64,000 nucleotides of DNA from an uncultured Hyphomicrobium sp. (GTDB lineage Bacteria; Pseudomonadota; Alphaproteobacteria; Rhizobiales; Hyphomicrobiaceae): NCBI GenBank assembly GCA_934555825.1, contig CAKTFJ010000002.1:434001-498000 (forward strand). The letters run 5' to 3'. This document shows, one piece after another, positions 1 to 8,515 of this stretch. Within the stretch, counting starts at the first letter, position 1, and every line of letters starts with the position of its first letter. The translations under genes and the position numbers were made by a program. A model generated the notes under the pieces. It had not been told where the DNA came from and did no database searches. It was given only the letters and a program-made list of their open reading frames with translations.

Positions 1-1
1 G

Positions 2-454
2 GAGTGGGCCTCGAAGACCGGAGACTACGTGGTCGCGAATTTGACGGTGTCCGGATTACATCGCGACGGGAATACGGCAGGGATCGAAACGCTTGTGCGG
101 CGCCTTGCCGTCACACGCGGCGTGTGCGAGGCGATGTGCGGGCGGCGCGTGCCTCTTCTCCTCAAGATCGAAGCCGGAGATCGCCACGCGCCGTTTCCCG
201 CAGCGGTGATGGCAGCGCGTTTAAACGGTCTCGACGGGGTCGTGTTGGTCTCGGATTGTGTCGATCGTATTCGCGCCGTTTCAGAATATCTGGACGGACG
301 TGCTGTGATTTCAGTCGGTGGCGTGAGAACGGCGGACGACGTGAGGACGCGCCTTGCTGCGGGTGCGTCTTTAGTTCAGGTCCATCGGGCATTCGCGGAC
401 GGCGGCCCGGCGCGAATCCGGCGCATCCTGAGAGACTTTGCCTCGGGAATATGA
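2..454 (+). CDS. PyrD-like TIM-barrel oxidoreductase, C-terminal part
   Basis: The open frame enters from the left edge, so only the last 150 residues are seen. The tail reads VISVGGVRTADDV...AAGASLVQVHRAF, which matches the glycine-rich phosphate/FMN-binding end of the dihydroorotate dehydrogenase family, and LLKIEA upstream fits the lysine-bearing strand of that barrel. The usual Asn-Thr motif after that strand is replaced by VLVSDCVD, so this is probably a divergent paralogue rather than the pyrimidine enzyme. It converges on the FAD oxidase gene, ending 29 bases before that gene's stop. Its place beside ubiTUV suggests, without proof, a role in anaerobic redox metabolism. Family assignment is fairly sure; substrate is unknown. 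Confidence 0.6.
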   Translation, partial: EWASKTGDYVVANLTVSGLHRDGNTAGIETLVRRLAVTRGVCEAMCGRRVPLLLKIEAGDRHAPFPAAVMAARLNGLDGVVLVSDCVDRIRAVSEYLDGRAVISVGGVRTADDVRTRLAAGASLVQVHRAFADGGPARIRRILRDFASGI

Positions 455-483
455 CGGGGGCCGCGTCACTCAGCGACGCCACC

Positions 484-1503
484 TCATTCCGCAAAAACGA
501 GTGGGCTCTGGGCGGCCTCGCCGGCGAGATGATCGGCAACGAGCTCTGCCAAAGCAGGCGCGAGAAGAAATCCGTGGCGATAGAGTCCGTTTACGCTGAT
601 GTGGCGCCCGTTCGTCACGATGCGCGGTACGTTGTCGGGGAATGCGGGGCGAACGCCTGCGTCGAGGGCGACGATACGTGCGTCTCCGAATCCGGGATGG
701 AGTGCGAGGACCGAGGCGAGCAGGTCCATCGCCGAGCGCAACGTAATCGGTCCCTGCTCTTCGCTCTCGATCACGGTTGCGCCAATCATGTACGTGCCCA
801 TGTCCCACGGAACGAGATAGAGGGGCGCGTGGGGGTGGAGCAATCGGATAGGCCGCGTCAAGGCTACGTTTGGCGTCTGCACAACGATGCGTTCGCCCCG
901 AACACCGCGAAGTGATGCGATGTCGTGGCTTGCGTCCATGCCGCGGCAGTCGATCACATAGTCGGCGTCGTCATCGGACCAGGTGTGTCCGAAAGTCACG
1001 CGGCCACCGAGGCGACGGATTGTTCGAAGGAGATGTGCGGCTGCAGCGGTGGGCTCGACGTGAGCCTCCTCCGCATAGAAGAGGCCTGCGTTGAAGCGGT
1101 CTGCGAGATCGGGTTCTAGCTTCGCTAGCTCCTCGCTGTTGACGGGCCGGTATCCCTCCGTCAGGCGCGAGAAGCGAACCAACTCGCTGTACTCGTTCGG
1201 ATGCGCCAGCACGAGCGTGCCGTTGCTGACGACGCCTGGAAACGTATCGCGCCAGATATCGAGCGCGCGCAGACCCAGATCTTGAATGAGCGCAGGAGCC
1301 GTCGCTCGCTCGCAAAACGGAGCCAGCATCGCGCCGGCGGAAGCGCTGGCCGAGCGCCTGAACAAGGTCTGGGACTGTTCTACGAGATGGACGTCATGGC
1401 CGCGAAAGGCCAGCATATAAGCTTGCCACAAGCCGACAATTCCGGCGCCGACGACAGTCACGGCGGGCAGCATCGATGTGCCGCGGCCCTCATCCGATGA
1501 CAT
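484..1503 (-). CDS. FAD-dependent amine oxidase (DAO/ThiO-like), paralogue 1
   Basis: A 339-residue flavoprotein of the D-amino-acid oxidase/glycine oxidase fold. It has a Rossmann dinucleotide motif GAGIVG at residues 19-24, the ribose-binding acid in HLVEQ (Glu42), and the conserved late motifs RGVRGERIV, IGATVIESE and RHGFLLAP. The family oxidises amines to imines with FAD; ThiO does so with glycine for thiamine synthesis, but no thi gene is nearby. I chose the ATG at 1503 because GGAG sits six bases upstream; it overlaps the ubiV stop by 14 bases, implying co-transcription as ubiT-ubiU-ubiV-oxidase. A close paralogue lies at 25983-27017. Substrate is unknown; a link to quinone chemistry is only suggested by position. 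Confidence 0.8.
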   Translation of the reverse strand: MSSDEGRGTSMLPAVTVVGAGIVGLWQAYMLAFRGHDVHLVEQSQTLFRRSASASAGAMLAPFCERATAPALIQDLGLRALDIWRDTFPGVVSNGTLVLAHPNEYSELVRFSRLTEGYRPVNSEELAKLEPDLADRFNAGLFYAEEAHVEPTAAAAHLLRTIRRLGGRVTFGHTWSDDDADYVIDCRGMDASHDIASLRGVRGERIVVQTPNVALTRPIRLLHPHAPLYLVPWDMGTYMIGATVIESEEQGPITLRSAMDLLASVLALHPGFGDARIVALDAGVRPAFPDNVPRIVTNGRHISVNGLYRHGFLLAPALAELVADHLAGEAAQSPLVFAE

Positions 1504-2401
1504 AGATCGCTCCATTCGTGCCGTGTACGAAGCCGTTCGAGAATACGGCGTCGGGTGCAAGCGTACGCAGGGTCCTCATGGCGTGCGCGGGCTCACGTGT
1601 TCCGTCGAGCGTGTCACGGAAGATGTTGGATACCGCAACCATGTCACAGGTGTGCGGCGAGAGGCGTAGGGCCTTGACGCCCGTATCCGCCAGGAGAGGT
1701 GCGTCGACGATGAGGTTGCAATACGATTGCGAGAGCGTCTGCACGCCGTTGATTGCGAGAAATTGTTCGCCATCCGTTGTGTCGACGGGAAGCCCGTCGA
1801 GGTCTTTCTCGCAGACGAACTGGCAAGAATCCTTGGTCCGTCCATGCAAGCGCGCGTGATAGCAGCGGGCTGAGATGGCGAGCGGCACCCGTCCGAATGC
1901 CCACACCTCCACAGTGGCCTGCGGCACGGCCGCGGCGATGGCCGCGATCGACGTCGTGGGAAGCTCGGGCGGCAGGGCAATGCGGGAGGCACCCCTTTCG
2001 ACAAGAAACCGAGCGGCTGCCTCGTTGTAGACGTTAATGAGGGGCCCGATAGCGTGAGGCCGCCCGACGAGGTGAGGAAGGATGGAGACGTCGTTGGCTT
2101 CTACCATCTGCGACGCTTCCGCGAGCGTCGCGCCATAGCGGAGTTCTCGCTGCAGCGTGGGTAACGCGAGGGAGCTTAGGACCACAGTTTTTCCCCCGCG
2201 CTCGAGGCGCTCGATCACCTCGGGCAGTACGTCGGAGAAAAACGGCTGGCGCTTCGAGCACACGACCTCTCCCACGCAAACGGTATCGACCGGCGCTTCG
2301 TCGGCAATCCGTGCGTAGAAGTCACTCCACTGATCGGCGGGCCAGTTGAAGAGGACCGGGCCGAGCGTCAGAGACATGTGCAGCGTGTCGCTCATCGCCA
2401 C
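1490..2401 (-). CDS. ubiV: UbiV, oxygen-independent ubiquinone hydroxylation protein
   Basis: A 303-residue peptidase-U32-like protein. With UbiU it forms the Fe-S heterodimer that hydroxylates the ubiquinone ring without O2. Four cysteines match the known UbiV cluster pattern: Cys48 in GEVVCSKR, then Cys180, Cys193 and Cys197 (spacing 13 and 4, as in E. coli). The start overlaps the ubiU stop by 10 bases, so the two are translationally coupled. It lies in the minus-strand unit ubiT-ubiU-ubiV-oxidase. Identification is strong because both sequence context and cysteine spacing agree. Confidence 0.95.
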   Translation of the reverse strand: MAMSDTLHMSLTLGPVLFNWPADQWSDFYARIADEAPVDTVCVGEVVCSKRQPFFSDVLPEVIERLERGGKTVVLSSLALPTLQRELRYGATLAEASQMVEANDVSILPHLVGRPHAIGPLINVYNEAAARFLVERGASRIALPPELPTTSIAAIAAAVPQATVEVWAFGRVPLAISARCYHARLHGRTKDSCQFVCEKDLDGLPVDTTDGEQFLAINGVQTLSQSYCNLIVDAPLLADTGVKALRLSPHTCDMVAVSNIFRDTLDGTREPAHAMRTLRTLAPDAVFSNGFVHGTNGAIYVIG

Positions 2402-3393
2402 GTCTTCTCGTAAGCGCCGCCGGTGACGTTCTGCCCTTCCGTGAGGGGGGCAAGCGAGTCCAGAGGCAGCGGGCCCGTTGTTGCAAGGGCGTCCACCGAC
2501 CGGCGGAACGCGCTGACGACGGCCTTGATGTAGGCGCGGCTACGCTGCCGGCCTTCGATCTTGATCGCCGTCACGCCGGCCGCAGCGAGTGAGGGCAGGA
2601 GCGTTCTCACATCGAGGCTCACCGGCTCCTCGAAGAGATGCCCTTCTCCGATTGTCGTCTTGAAACGTCCCTTGCACAGCGTCGGATAGCCGACCGGTTG
2701 ATCCGGAGCGGACCGGTCGATGGTGAAGTCTCCGAGCCGCGATACGAGAGTTCCATCGTCGTTTCGATAACTCACATGGCTTGCTGGTGAGCAGACGCCG
2801 TTCATGTTGGGAGACTTTCCGGTTGCGTAAGACGACAGCGAGCATCGTCCCTCGGTCATCACGCAAAGACCGCCGAACGCGAACGTCTCAGTCTCGCAGC
2901 GTGCGTGACGCGTTACGGCGGCGATCTCATCGATGGTGAGGACGCGAGGCAAGACGGCGCGCTTTACGCCGAACGTCTCTACGTAGAAATTTATGGCATC
3001 CGCGCTTGCCGCTGCGGCTTGCACCGAAAGATGGAGCCTCAGATTTGCATGGCGCTTTGCTGCGTAATGTAAAAGCCCGAGGTCGGCTAGGATCACGGCA
3101 TGTGCGCCGAGCGTTGCGGCATCGTCGATGGCTTGGTGCCATGGGCCGGGATCGCCTGCGCGTGCATAAGTGTTGATGGCGACGAGGAGCTTTGCGCCGT
3201 GATCCCGCGCATAAGTGATGGCGGCTGCCATCTCCTCGCGACTGAAATTGAGGCCGGGAAAGTTCCGGGCGTTGGTCTCGTCACGGAAGCCGCAGTAGAC
3301 GGCGTCGGCGCCAGCTTCGACGGCAGTGCGCAGGGCAGATGGTGTTCCGGCAGGACAGACGAGTTCGAGAGGTTTTCTTTTCGTCGCCGTCAC
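2392..3393 (-). CDS. ubiU: UbiU, oxygen-independent ubiquinone hydroxylation protein
   Basis: A 333-residue U32-family protein opening with KPLELVCPAGTPSALRTAV, typical of the YhbU/UbiU branch. Cys177, Cys184, Cys201 and Cys240 reproduce the 7- and 17-residue spacings of the UbiU 4Fe-4S ligands, in the segment GGLCVMTEGRCSL...NGVCSP...TLCKGRF. It works as a heterodimer with UbiV and uses prephenate as hydroxyl donor in E. coli (family knowledge). It overlaps ubiT by four bases upstream and ubiV downstream. No cysteine is missing, so it should be functional. Confidence 0.95.
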   Translation of the reverse strand: MTATKRKPLELVCPAGTPSALRTAVEAGADAVYCGFRDETNARNFPGLNFSREEMAAAITYARDHGAKLLVAINTYARAGDPGPWHQAIDDAATLGAHAVILADLGLLHYAAKRHANLRLHLSVQAAAASADAINFYVETFGVKRAVLPRVLTIDEIAAVTRHARCETETFAFGGLCVMTEGRCSLSSYATGKSPNMNGVCSPASHVSYRNDDGTLVSRLGDFTIDRSAPDQPVGYPTLCKGRFKTTIGEGHLFEEPVSLDVRTLLPSLAAAGVTAIKIEGRQRSRAYIKAVVSAFRRSVDALATTGPLPLDSLAPLTEGQNVTGGAYEKTWR

Positions 3394-3950
3394 AGCGCTT
3401 CCTCCCTGCGATCCGTTGCGCTCTGCCCCATGATGCGGGCAAGCGCTGCCGCGATGCGGCGGCCGGCGTGTGCGACCGGCACGACAGGCCGTCCCATCGA
3501 TGCGGCCGCTTCGCTGAAGAGGTCGATGTCGGCATCGTCGATGGCGTTACGCAACGCCAGGACCGCCTCCATGTCTCCCTCGATCGAAAGGTCGCGGGAG
3601 AAGAAAAGCGCGTCGCCGTCGAATGCGCCGTCCACGAGCCCCATAAGCGCGAACAGCGGGCCGGAAATCGTGGCATCGACCGAGGCGTGATTGCGTGCTC
3701 GCTCGATCTTCAGCGCGATGCTTGCGTTACCCGTTTGCAAGACAATGACAAACGGCAAGTCGCTCGGAGCGATGGTGATGCGACGGGGCTTGTCGGCGGC
3801 GATCCTGTCGACGAGCGTGGGATGGCGGGCGAGAATTCCTGCGAGCAAATGTCTGAGGGCGATTTCCAAAGGAGCAACCGGCAACGGGTCGAGAAGGCGT
3901 GCGACTGCGCTGGGGACGCGGACAATCCGTTGTGATGCAGCCGATGCCAT
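3390..3950 (-). CDS. ubiT: UbiT, SCP2-domain ubiquinone accessory protein
   Basis: A 186-residue SCP2 sterol-carrier-like protein, the lipid-binding partner of UbiU/UbiV. SCP2 features include the hydrophobic strand DLPFVIVLQTG, the charged turn NHASVDATISGPLFALMGLVDG and the strand FDGDALFFSRDLSIEGDMEA. The open frame runs upstream to 4073, but the ATG at 3950 has GAGGA about five bases before it and gives a normal length. It overlaps the ubiU start by four bases. The gene is first in its unit and is divergent from ubiD across a 272-base spacer that carries a Crp/Fnr-type palindrome. Confidence 0.9.
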   Translation of the reverse strand: MASAASQRIVRVPSAVARLLDPLPVAPLEIALRHLLAGILARHPTLVDRIAADKPRRITIAPSDLPFVIVLQTGNASIALKIERARNHASVDATISGPLFALMGLVDGAFDGDALFFSRDLSIEGDMEAVLALRNAIDDADIDLFSEAAASMGRPVVPVAHAGRRIAAALARIMGQSATDRREEAL

Positions 3951-4173
3951 GGCTTCCTCTTTTCCGCCGTTATGGAGCTTGGACATCCGGCCCGCAAATA
4001 CGCGTGATGCTCGGTATGCGATGTCGGCTTGCTGACGGGTGCTTGTCGCGCGGGGCGCGGTTCTTCCGAACATCCAAGAGAAACCCGCCTCCTCAGGCGT
4101 CCCCCGGTTTGCGATCTCGTCGAGACCAGCGCGACAAGCGTTCTGGAGTCTAGCTGTGTCGTAAATGCGGATC

Positions 4174-4187
4174 TTGACCGAGGTTAA
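4174..4187. promoter_or_regulatory. Crp/Fnr-type palindrome before ubiD (divergent from ubiT)
   Basis: TTGACCGAGGTTAA fits the TTGAC-N4-GTCAA half-site pattern with one mismatch. Its centre lies about 42 bases before the ubiD start codon, so activation at the usual -41.5 position would start the ubiD RNA at or next to the ATG. It could also serve ubiT on the other strand with a long leader. Confidence 0.55.
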
Positions 4188-4222
4188 GTTGTTCCGACGC
4201 GCTGGCGCTTAGTGCATGATGC

Positions 4223-5740
4223 ATGCGGGATCTACCGACATTTCGCGACCTTCGCGCCTTTCTTCGTCACCTCGATGCGGGCGGCTTGATCACACGCGTG
4301 CGAGAGCCGGTTTCCATCGTGCATGAGATGACGGAAGTGCACAGGCGCGTTCTTGCGGAGGGCGGGCCGGTCTTGCTGTTCGAGCGCCCGATGCACGGCG
4401 ACGGGACGCCATCGCCTATCCCTGTCCTCACCAATTTGTTTGGAACGGGCGCACGCGTCGCCTCAGGATTCGGCATTGACCATGAGCGGATCTCGGAGCT
4501 TGGTGCGCTGCTCGCCGCGCTGCGGGAGCCCGAGCCGATCAATGGCATCCGCGATGCGCTGGAGCGCTGGCCGTTGATCAGGGCGGCACTCTCCATGGCG
4601 CCCGCCTACGTAAAACATCCTGCCGTGCAGCAGCGGGTGTTTACCGGCGCGGAGATTGCGCTCGACAGGCTGCCGGTGCAGACGTGCTGGTCGGGTGAGC
4701 CCGCCCCGCTCATGACTTGGCCGCTTGTCCTGACGCGCCCGCCGGATGACGATGCCGTTGCCCGCTACAATATGGGTGTCTATCGCATGCAGGTGCTGGG
4801 CCGCGACCGCGCCATCATGAGGTGGCTCGCTCATCGCGGCGGGGCCGCGCATCATCGGGCATGGATCGATCAAGGGCGCGACATGCCTGTCGCGGTCGTG
4901 ATCGGTGCAGATCCCGCGACCATTCTTTCCGCCGTGCTGCCGCTGCCGGAAAACCTTTCGGAACTGCGCTTTTCGGGTCTTCTCCGCGGGGAACGGCCGA
5001 GGCTCGCACGGTGCGTGAGCGTGCCGATGATGGTTCCTGCGGATGCGGAGATCGTGATCGAAGGGGTTGTGTCGGCTCACGAGATGGCGCCGGAAGGGCC
5101 GTTTGGAGATCACACAGGGTACTACAACGCGGTGGAGCGGTTTCCATTGTTTCGCGTCACGGCCATCACCACGCGCAACGATCCCATTTATCTGTCGACG
5201 TATACGGGCCGCCCGCCCGATGAGCCGTCCGTGATTGGCGAAGTGCTCAATACGCTATTCACCCCGATCTTGAGGCGTGAAATCCCGGAGGTGGTCGATT
5301 GCTGGTTGCCGCCCGAGGCGTGCTCTTATCGCATGGCCGTCGTTTCGATCCGGAAGCGTTATCCGGGCCAGGCGCGGCGCGTGATGATGGCGCTGTGGGG
5401 GCTCTTGATGCAGTTTTCCTACACAAAGATCATTATCGTCGTCGACGACGACATCGATGTGAGGCGCTGGGACGACATTGCCTGGGCGCTCTCGACGCGC
5501 ATGGATCCGTCGCGGGATCTAATGACGATCGATCGCACACCGATCGACTATCTGGACTTCGCGTCGCCCATATCCGGGCTTGGCGGGAAGCTTGGAATCG
5601 ATGCGACGACGAAGATCGGAACCGAGACGGATCGCGAATGGGGCCGCGTCCTTGCCATGGCTCCCGAAGTCGTTGCGCGCGTGGATGCGATGTGGCCGGC
5701 GCTGGGGCTTGGGGATGTGATGCCAGGAGCGCGCCAATGA
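4223..5740 (+). CDS. ubiD: UbiD-family decarboxylase
   Basis: A 505-residue prenylated-FMN decarboxylase. It would remove the carboxyl group from the polyprenyl-hydroxybenzoate ring in ubiquinone synthesis. Visible UbiD marks are the N-terminal LRAFLRHLDAGGLITRV, the cofactor region NMGVYRMQVLGRD, the acid-rich loop EGPFGDHTGYY and IIVVDDDIDVRRWDD. The start at 4223 fits the family N-terminus, yet no Shine-Dalgarno sequence precedes it. The last codons overlap ubiX in ATGA, matching the need for UbiX to make the cofactor. The partner-gene layout makes ubiquinone the most likely pathway. Confidence 0.92.
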   Translation: MRDLPTFRDLRAFLRHLDAGGLITRVREPVSIVHEMTEVHRRVLAEGGPVLLFERPMHGDGTPSPIPVLTNLFGTGARVASGFGIDHERISELGALLAALREPEPINGIRDALERWPLIRAALSMAPAYVKHPAVQQRVFTGAEIALDRLPVQTCWSGEPAPLMTWPLVLTRPPDDDAVARYNMGVYRMQVLGRDRAIMRWLAHRGGAAHHRAWIDQGRDMPVAVVIGADPATILSAVLPLPENLSELRFSGLLRGERPRLARCVSVPMMVPADAEIVIEGVVSAHEMAPEGPFGDHTGYYNAVERFPLFRVTAITTRNDPIYLSTYTGRPPDEPSVIGEVLNTLFTPILRREIPEVVDCWLPPEACSYRMAVVSIRKRYPGQARRVMMALWGLLMQFSYTKIIIVVDDDIDVRRWDDIAWALSTRMDPSRDLMTIDRTPIDYLDFASPISGLGGKLGIDATTKIGTETDREWGRVLAMAPEVVARVDAMWPALGLGDVMPGARQ

Positions 5741-6324
5741 CCACGCCCAAGCGCGTCGTTCTCGGTGTCAGTGGCGCATCGGGCGCCGGTATCGCTCTCA
5801 GCATTGCAGCGCTTCTTGCCGCCAAACCGGATGTGGAACTGCATCTCGTCGTCTCGCAAGCCGCTGAGAGGACACTTGCCTATGAAGTTGGGCGGAATGC
5901 GCTCGGTGCACTCGAAGCGCTGGCGGCGCATCGTCATGCGGTCGGCAACATCGGTGCCGTCCTTGCGAGCGGCTCGTTCGAGACAGCCGGCATGATCATT
6001 GCGCCGTGCTCAATGCGGACGACGTCTGCGATCGCGGCCGGGCTTTCCGACACGTTGCTCACGCGTGCGGCCGATGTGCATCTGAAAGAACGACGCAGGC
6101 TCGTGCTCGTGGTGCGGGAGAGCCCGCTCCATCTCGGTCATCTGCGCGCGATGGCGGCGGTGACGGAGTATGGCGCCATCGTCGCGCCTGCAGTACCCGC
6201 CTTCTATCTGGCGCCTGCCTCGGTAGATGACGTTATCGAACAGATTGCCCGGCGCGCCATCGATCTATTGCGGCTCGATATTTCAGCGCAGGCGACCGCG
6301 TGGACAGGTTTGTCTCACGATTGA
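5737..6324 (+). CDS. ubiX: UbiX flavin prenyltransferase
   Basis: A 195-residue flavoprotein that prenylates FMN to make the UbiD cofactor. The N-terminal GVSGASGAGIAL binds FMN phosphate; IIAPCSMRTTSAIAAGLSD and the late VVRESPLHLGHLRAM are hallmark UbiX segments. Translation starts inside the ubiD stop (ATGA). Length and motifs are normal for the family. Confidence 0.95.
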   Translation: MTTPKRVVLGVSGASGAGIALSIAALLAAKPDVELHLVVSQAAERTLAYEVGRNALGALEALAAHRHAVGNIGAVLASGSFETAGMIIAPCSMRTTSAIAAGLSDTLLTRAADVHLKERRRLVLVVRESPLHLGHLRAMAAVTEYGAIVAPAVPAFYLAPASVDDVIEQIARRAIDLLRLDISAQATAWTGLSHD

Positions 6325-6348
6325 GCAACGGGCGAGTGTCCTTTCGCG

Positions 6349-7395
6349 TCAGGGTGCCGGGGTTGCGGGTGCCCGCTTCAGCCAATAGCCCGCGCCGCCA
6401 ACGACCTGGTGCGCCGCCAGCGTTGTCCGGACGCCTCCGAGCTTATCCGTTTCGCCACGCCACCACCGACCCAGTTGCCGCAGCAGATCGCCTGGCATGT
6501 CGAAATTGCGCCAGGACTGGGTTTCGGAGAGCGTCGCCGAAATGTGTGCCCACGTGAACTTGTACTCGACGAAGTAGGACATGTTGCCCGTGCGGAATTC
6601 TATGCCGGCGAGCAGTTGTGCGGCGGGGCCTGCAAACTGGTATTCGTTCGTCCGGCGGCTTTCTTCCTCTCCGGGGAACCACACCTCGACGTGGGGGAGT
6701 GCGAAGCCTCCACCGATCCCGACATACGGCCGGATCTGGGGTGTGACGGCGGCTAACCGCATGATCGGCGTGAACAGCAGAACGTTGTGTCCGTGCGTGA
6801 ACTCGAGACGCGTGAATACGTCGGTTAGCTTCGCGCGGGACGGTGCCGGATTGCCTTTGATCGTTCCTTCGAGGTCGACTTCATCGATCACGGGGTTCGG
6901 AATGCGGCGGCCGTGCGCGCCTCTGCCCAGACGAGAGACGGCTTTGTTGTGAAGAAAATCGATCATGAACCCGAAGGTATGCGGGCCTGTGACGGCGCGC
7001 ACGCCGCCGTCGATGGGAAACTTGAGCGCATCGCCATCCCAGCCCAAGCCTTTCGCCAACAGATCGGTATCATCGGGATGCGGACGCGTCAGGTGAACGT
7101 CGCTGCGATGATAAAATGGTTGTGCGAGGTAGCCCGCGATCAATGTTTCGTGCTCGGTCTGGCCGCTGGCCTGGGGCGCGGACGACAGTGCCGATCCTTG
7201 GGTCTGGGCCTGTCTGGTACTCTCTTGGTCCGGCGCCGCAGACAAGGCGCCGCTCACCGCCATCGCGGCGAGGAGACCAGCGGTTGCGAGAGACGAAACC
7301 CGTTCCAAGCGCCCGTTTTTGGCCGGGAAAGGTCGTATCGGAAAAAGCGGGTCTGCGTCGAGCGCGGGGGAGCGCAGAAACGTATCTTCGCGCAT
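6349..7395 (-). CDS. Outer-membrane beta-barrel protein resembling LpxQ lipid A oxidase
   Basis: A 348-residue protein with an N-terminal hydrophobic signal segment around residues 35-52, an Ala/Gln-rich linker, and a C-terminal part made of short alternating strands such as RPYVGIGGGFALPHVEVW and GNMSYFVEYKFTWAHI. This pattern resembles the rhizobial outer-membrane lipid A oxidase LpxQ, which converts the proximal glucosamine to aminogluconate using O2. The assignment is from remembered similarity and is moderate. The start ATG at 7395 has GGAGG 11 bases upstream. It lies back to back with the Crp/Fnr regulator gene and converges on ubiX. It could instead be a generic porin-like barrel. Confidence 0.6.
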   Translation of the reverse strand: MREDTFLRSPALDADPLFPIRPFPAKNGRLERVSSLATAGLLAAMAVSGALSAAPDQESTRQAQTQGSALSSAPQASGQTEHETLIAGYLAQPFYHRSDVHLTRPHPDDTDLLAKGLGWDGDALKFPIDGGVRAVTGPHTFGFMIDFLHNKAVSRLGRGAHGRRIPNPVIDEVDLEGTIKGNPAPSRAKLTDVFTRLEFTHGHNVLLFTPIMRLAAVTPQIRPYVGIGGGFALPHVEVWFPGEEESRRTNEYQFAGPAAQLLAGIEFRTGNMSYFVEYKFTWAHISATLSETQSWRNFDMPGDLLRQLGRWWRGETDKLGGVRTTLAAHQVVGGAGYWLKRAPATPAP

Positions 7396-7521
7396 TGATC
7401 GGCAATCCTCCGCCTGGTTAGGCTCAGGATCGACAAATGCGGCGTTGTCCGGCGCGCGCGTTCTATCGGTCGATCCGATGTTTGGTGCAATTTAATATGC
7501 GGCGCGGTGGCCTTTACGATC

Positions 7522-7535
7522 TTGAGCGAGGTCAA
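7522..7535. promoter_or_regulatory. Upstream Crp/Fnr-type palindrome before the regulator gene
   Basis: TTGAGCGAGGTCAA, flanked by C and G, lies 61 bases (about six helical turns) upstream of a perfect site at 7583. It sits between the divergent LpxQ-like gene and the regulator gene and could act on either. Confidence 0.5.
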
Positions 7536-7582
7536 GGCCGACCGTTCGCTTCAATGGGCTCGCGGTTCTCGGCCCGGGCCCC

Positions 7583-7596
7583 TTGACCGCGGTCAA
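7583..7596. promoter_or_regulatory. Perfect TTGAC-N4-GTCAA palindrome before the regulator gene
   Basis: TTGACCGCGGTCAA is a perfect 14-base inverted repeat. The TTG inside it is in frame with the regulator but is very unlikely to be its start. A class-II position would put the transcript start near 7631, upstream of the ATG at 7682. This suggests autoregulation. Confidence 0.65.
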
Positions 7597-7681
7597 GCGC
7601 GGGCTATTGATGTCGTCTCGCGGTTTTTCCCGTGCGCTTCCGCCAGCGGATCGCACCCCTGCCTCTCCGGACACGACGACA

Positions 7682-8380
7682 ATGGATGCTTCAGACTGGC
7701 GGATCGTGCGTTCGACGCCTCTTCTCGGTGCCGTGTCACAGGACGTTGCGCAATCGCTCGTCGGCAACCAGCCCATCAGCGTCTACCAGAAGGGGCACAC
7801 GCTCTTCCAGCAGGGCGAGGCGGCGGACGCCTTCTTCGTCGTGCTCGGGGGCTGGGTGAAGCTTTACCGCGTGACGCCCGACGGCAACGAAGCCGTCGTC
7901 GGCGTCTACCGGCGCGGAGAGACGTTCGCGGAGGCTGCCATGTTTCTCGGCGGGCGCTATCCGGTGAGCGCAGAAGTGGTGACGGATGCGCGTCTCGTGC
8001 GCGTCGACGGGCAGCGGCTGCGACAGCGCATTCTCGATCAGCCGGAGCTCGCGCTCTCGATGCTGGCGTCTGCGTCCTATCATCTGAAGGCGCTGGTCGA
8101 GCAGATCGAGCACATCAAGCTGCTCTCGGCGCCGCAGCGGGTGGCGGAGTTCCTGGTGCGCCTTTCGCCGGTGCGCGAAGGCGGGGCTGCGATCGAGCTT
8201 CCATACGAGAAGGCACTGCTCGCCAACCGCCTCGGCATGAAGCCCGAAAGTCTGTCGCGGGCGCTTGCGAAGCTACGTCCGCTCGGCGTCAGCGTCGACC
8301 GCGAGCAGGTGTCGATCGTGGACGTGGCGCTGCTCGCGAAGTTCGTCGAGTCGAGCGATCGCGGAGAAGAAGGGTTCTGA
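7682..8380 (+). CDS. Crp/Fnr-family regulator, DNR/NnrR-like
   Basis: A 232-residue regulator with an N-terminal cyclic-nucleotide-binding-fold domain (residues about 10-130), a long dimer helix and a C-terminal winged helix. The recognition helix reads KPESLSRALAKL; its E-x-x-S-R pattern is the one that reads TTGA half-sites in Fnr-like proteins. There is no cysteine in the whole protein, so it cannot hold an Fnr Fe-S cluster; a DNR/NnrR-type (heme, NO) sensor fits its place before nnrS and nor. I prefer the ATG at 7682 because the TTG and ATG farther upstream lie in or beside the operator at 7583-7596. The signal it senses is inferred. Confidence 0.85.
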   Translation: MDASDWRIVRSTPLLGAVSQDVAQSLVGNQPISVYQKGHTLFQQGEAADAFFVVLGGWVKLYRVTPDGNEAVVGVYRRGETFAEAAMFLGGRYPVSAEVVTDARLVRVDGQRLRQRILDQPELALSMLASASYHLKALVEQIEHIKLLSAPQRVAEFLVRLSPVREGGAAIELPYEKALLANRLGMKPESLSRALAKLRPLGVSVDREQVSIVDVALLAKFVESSDRGEEGF

Positions 8381-8410
8381 GGGTGCGCGATTGCGTGCCA
8401 TGCATCCGGG

Positions 8411-8424
8411 TTGACCGCGGTTAA
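8411..8424. promoter_or_regulatory. Crp/Fnr-type palindrome before nnrS
   Basis: TTGACCGCGGTTAA differs from the perfect site at 7583 by one base. Its centre is about 98 bases before the chosen nnrS start, allowing a class-II promoter with a transcript start near 8459. Confidence 0.6.
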
Positions 8425-8515
8425 GCGCCGCCGCTCAGGCAACATCTACAGTGCGACATATTGGACCCGCGAGAGCAGGGAGACGCACGATGGGCTGCCC
8501 GTCGGGCGGCGGCAT

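Noticed and set aside
7583..7591. TTG start for the Crp/Fnr regulator
   Set aside because: It lies in a perfect operator palindrome and adds an unlike-family N-terminus.
8411..8419. TTG start for nnrS
   Set aside because: Same reason: inside the operator.
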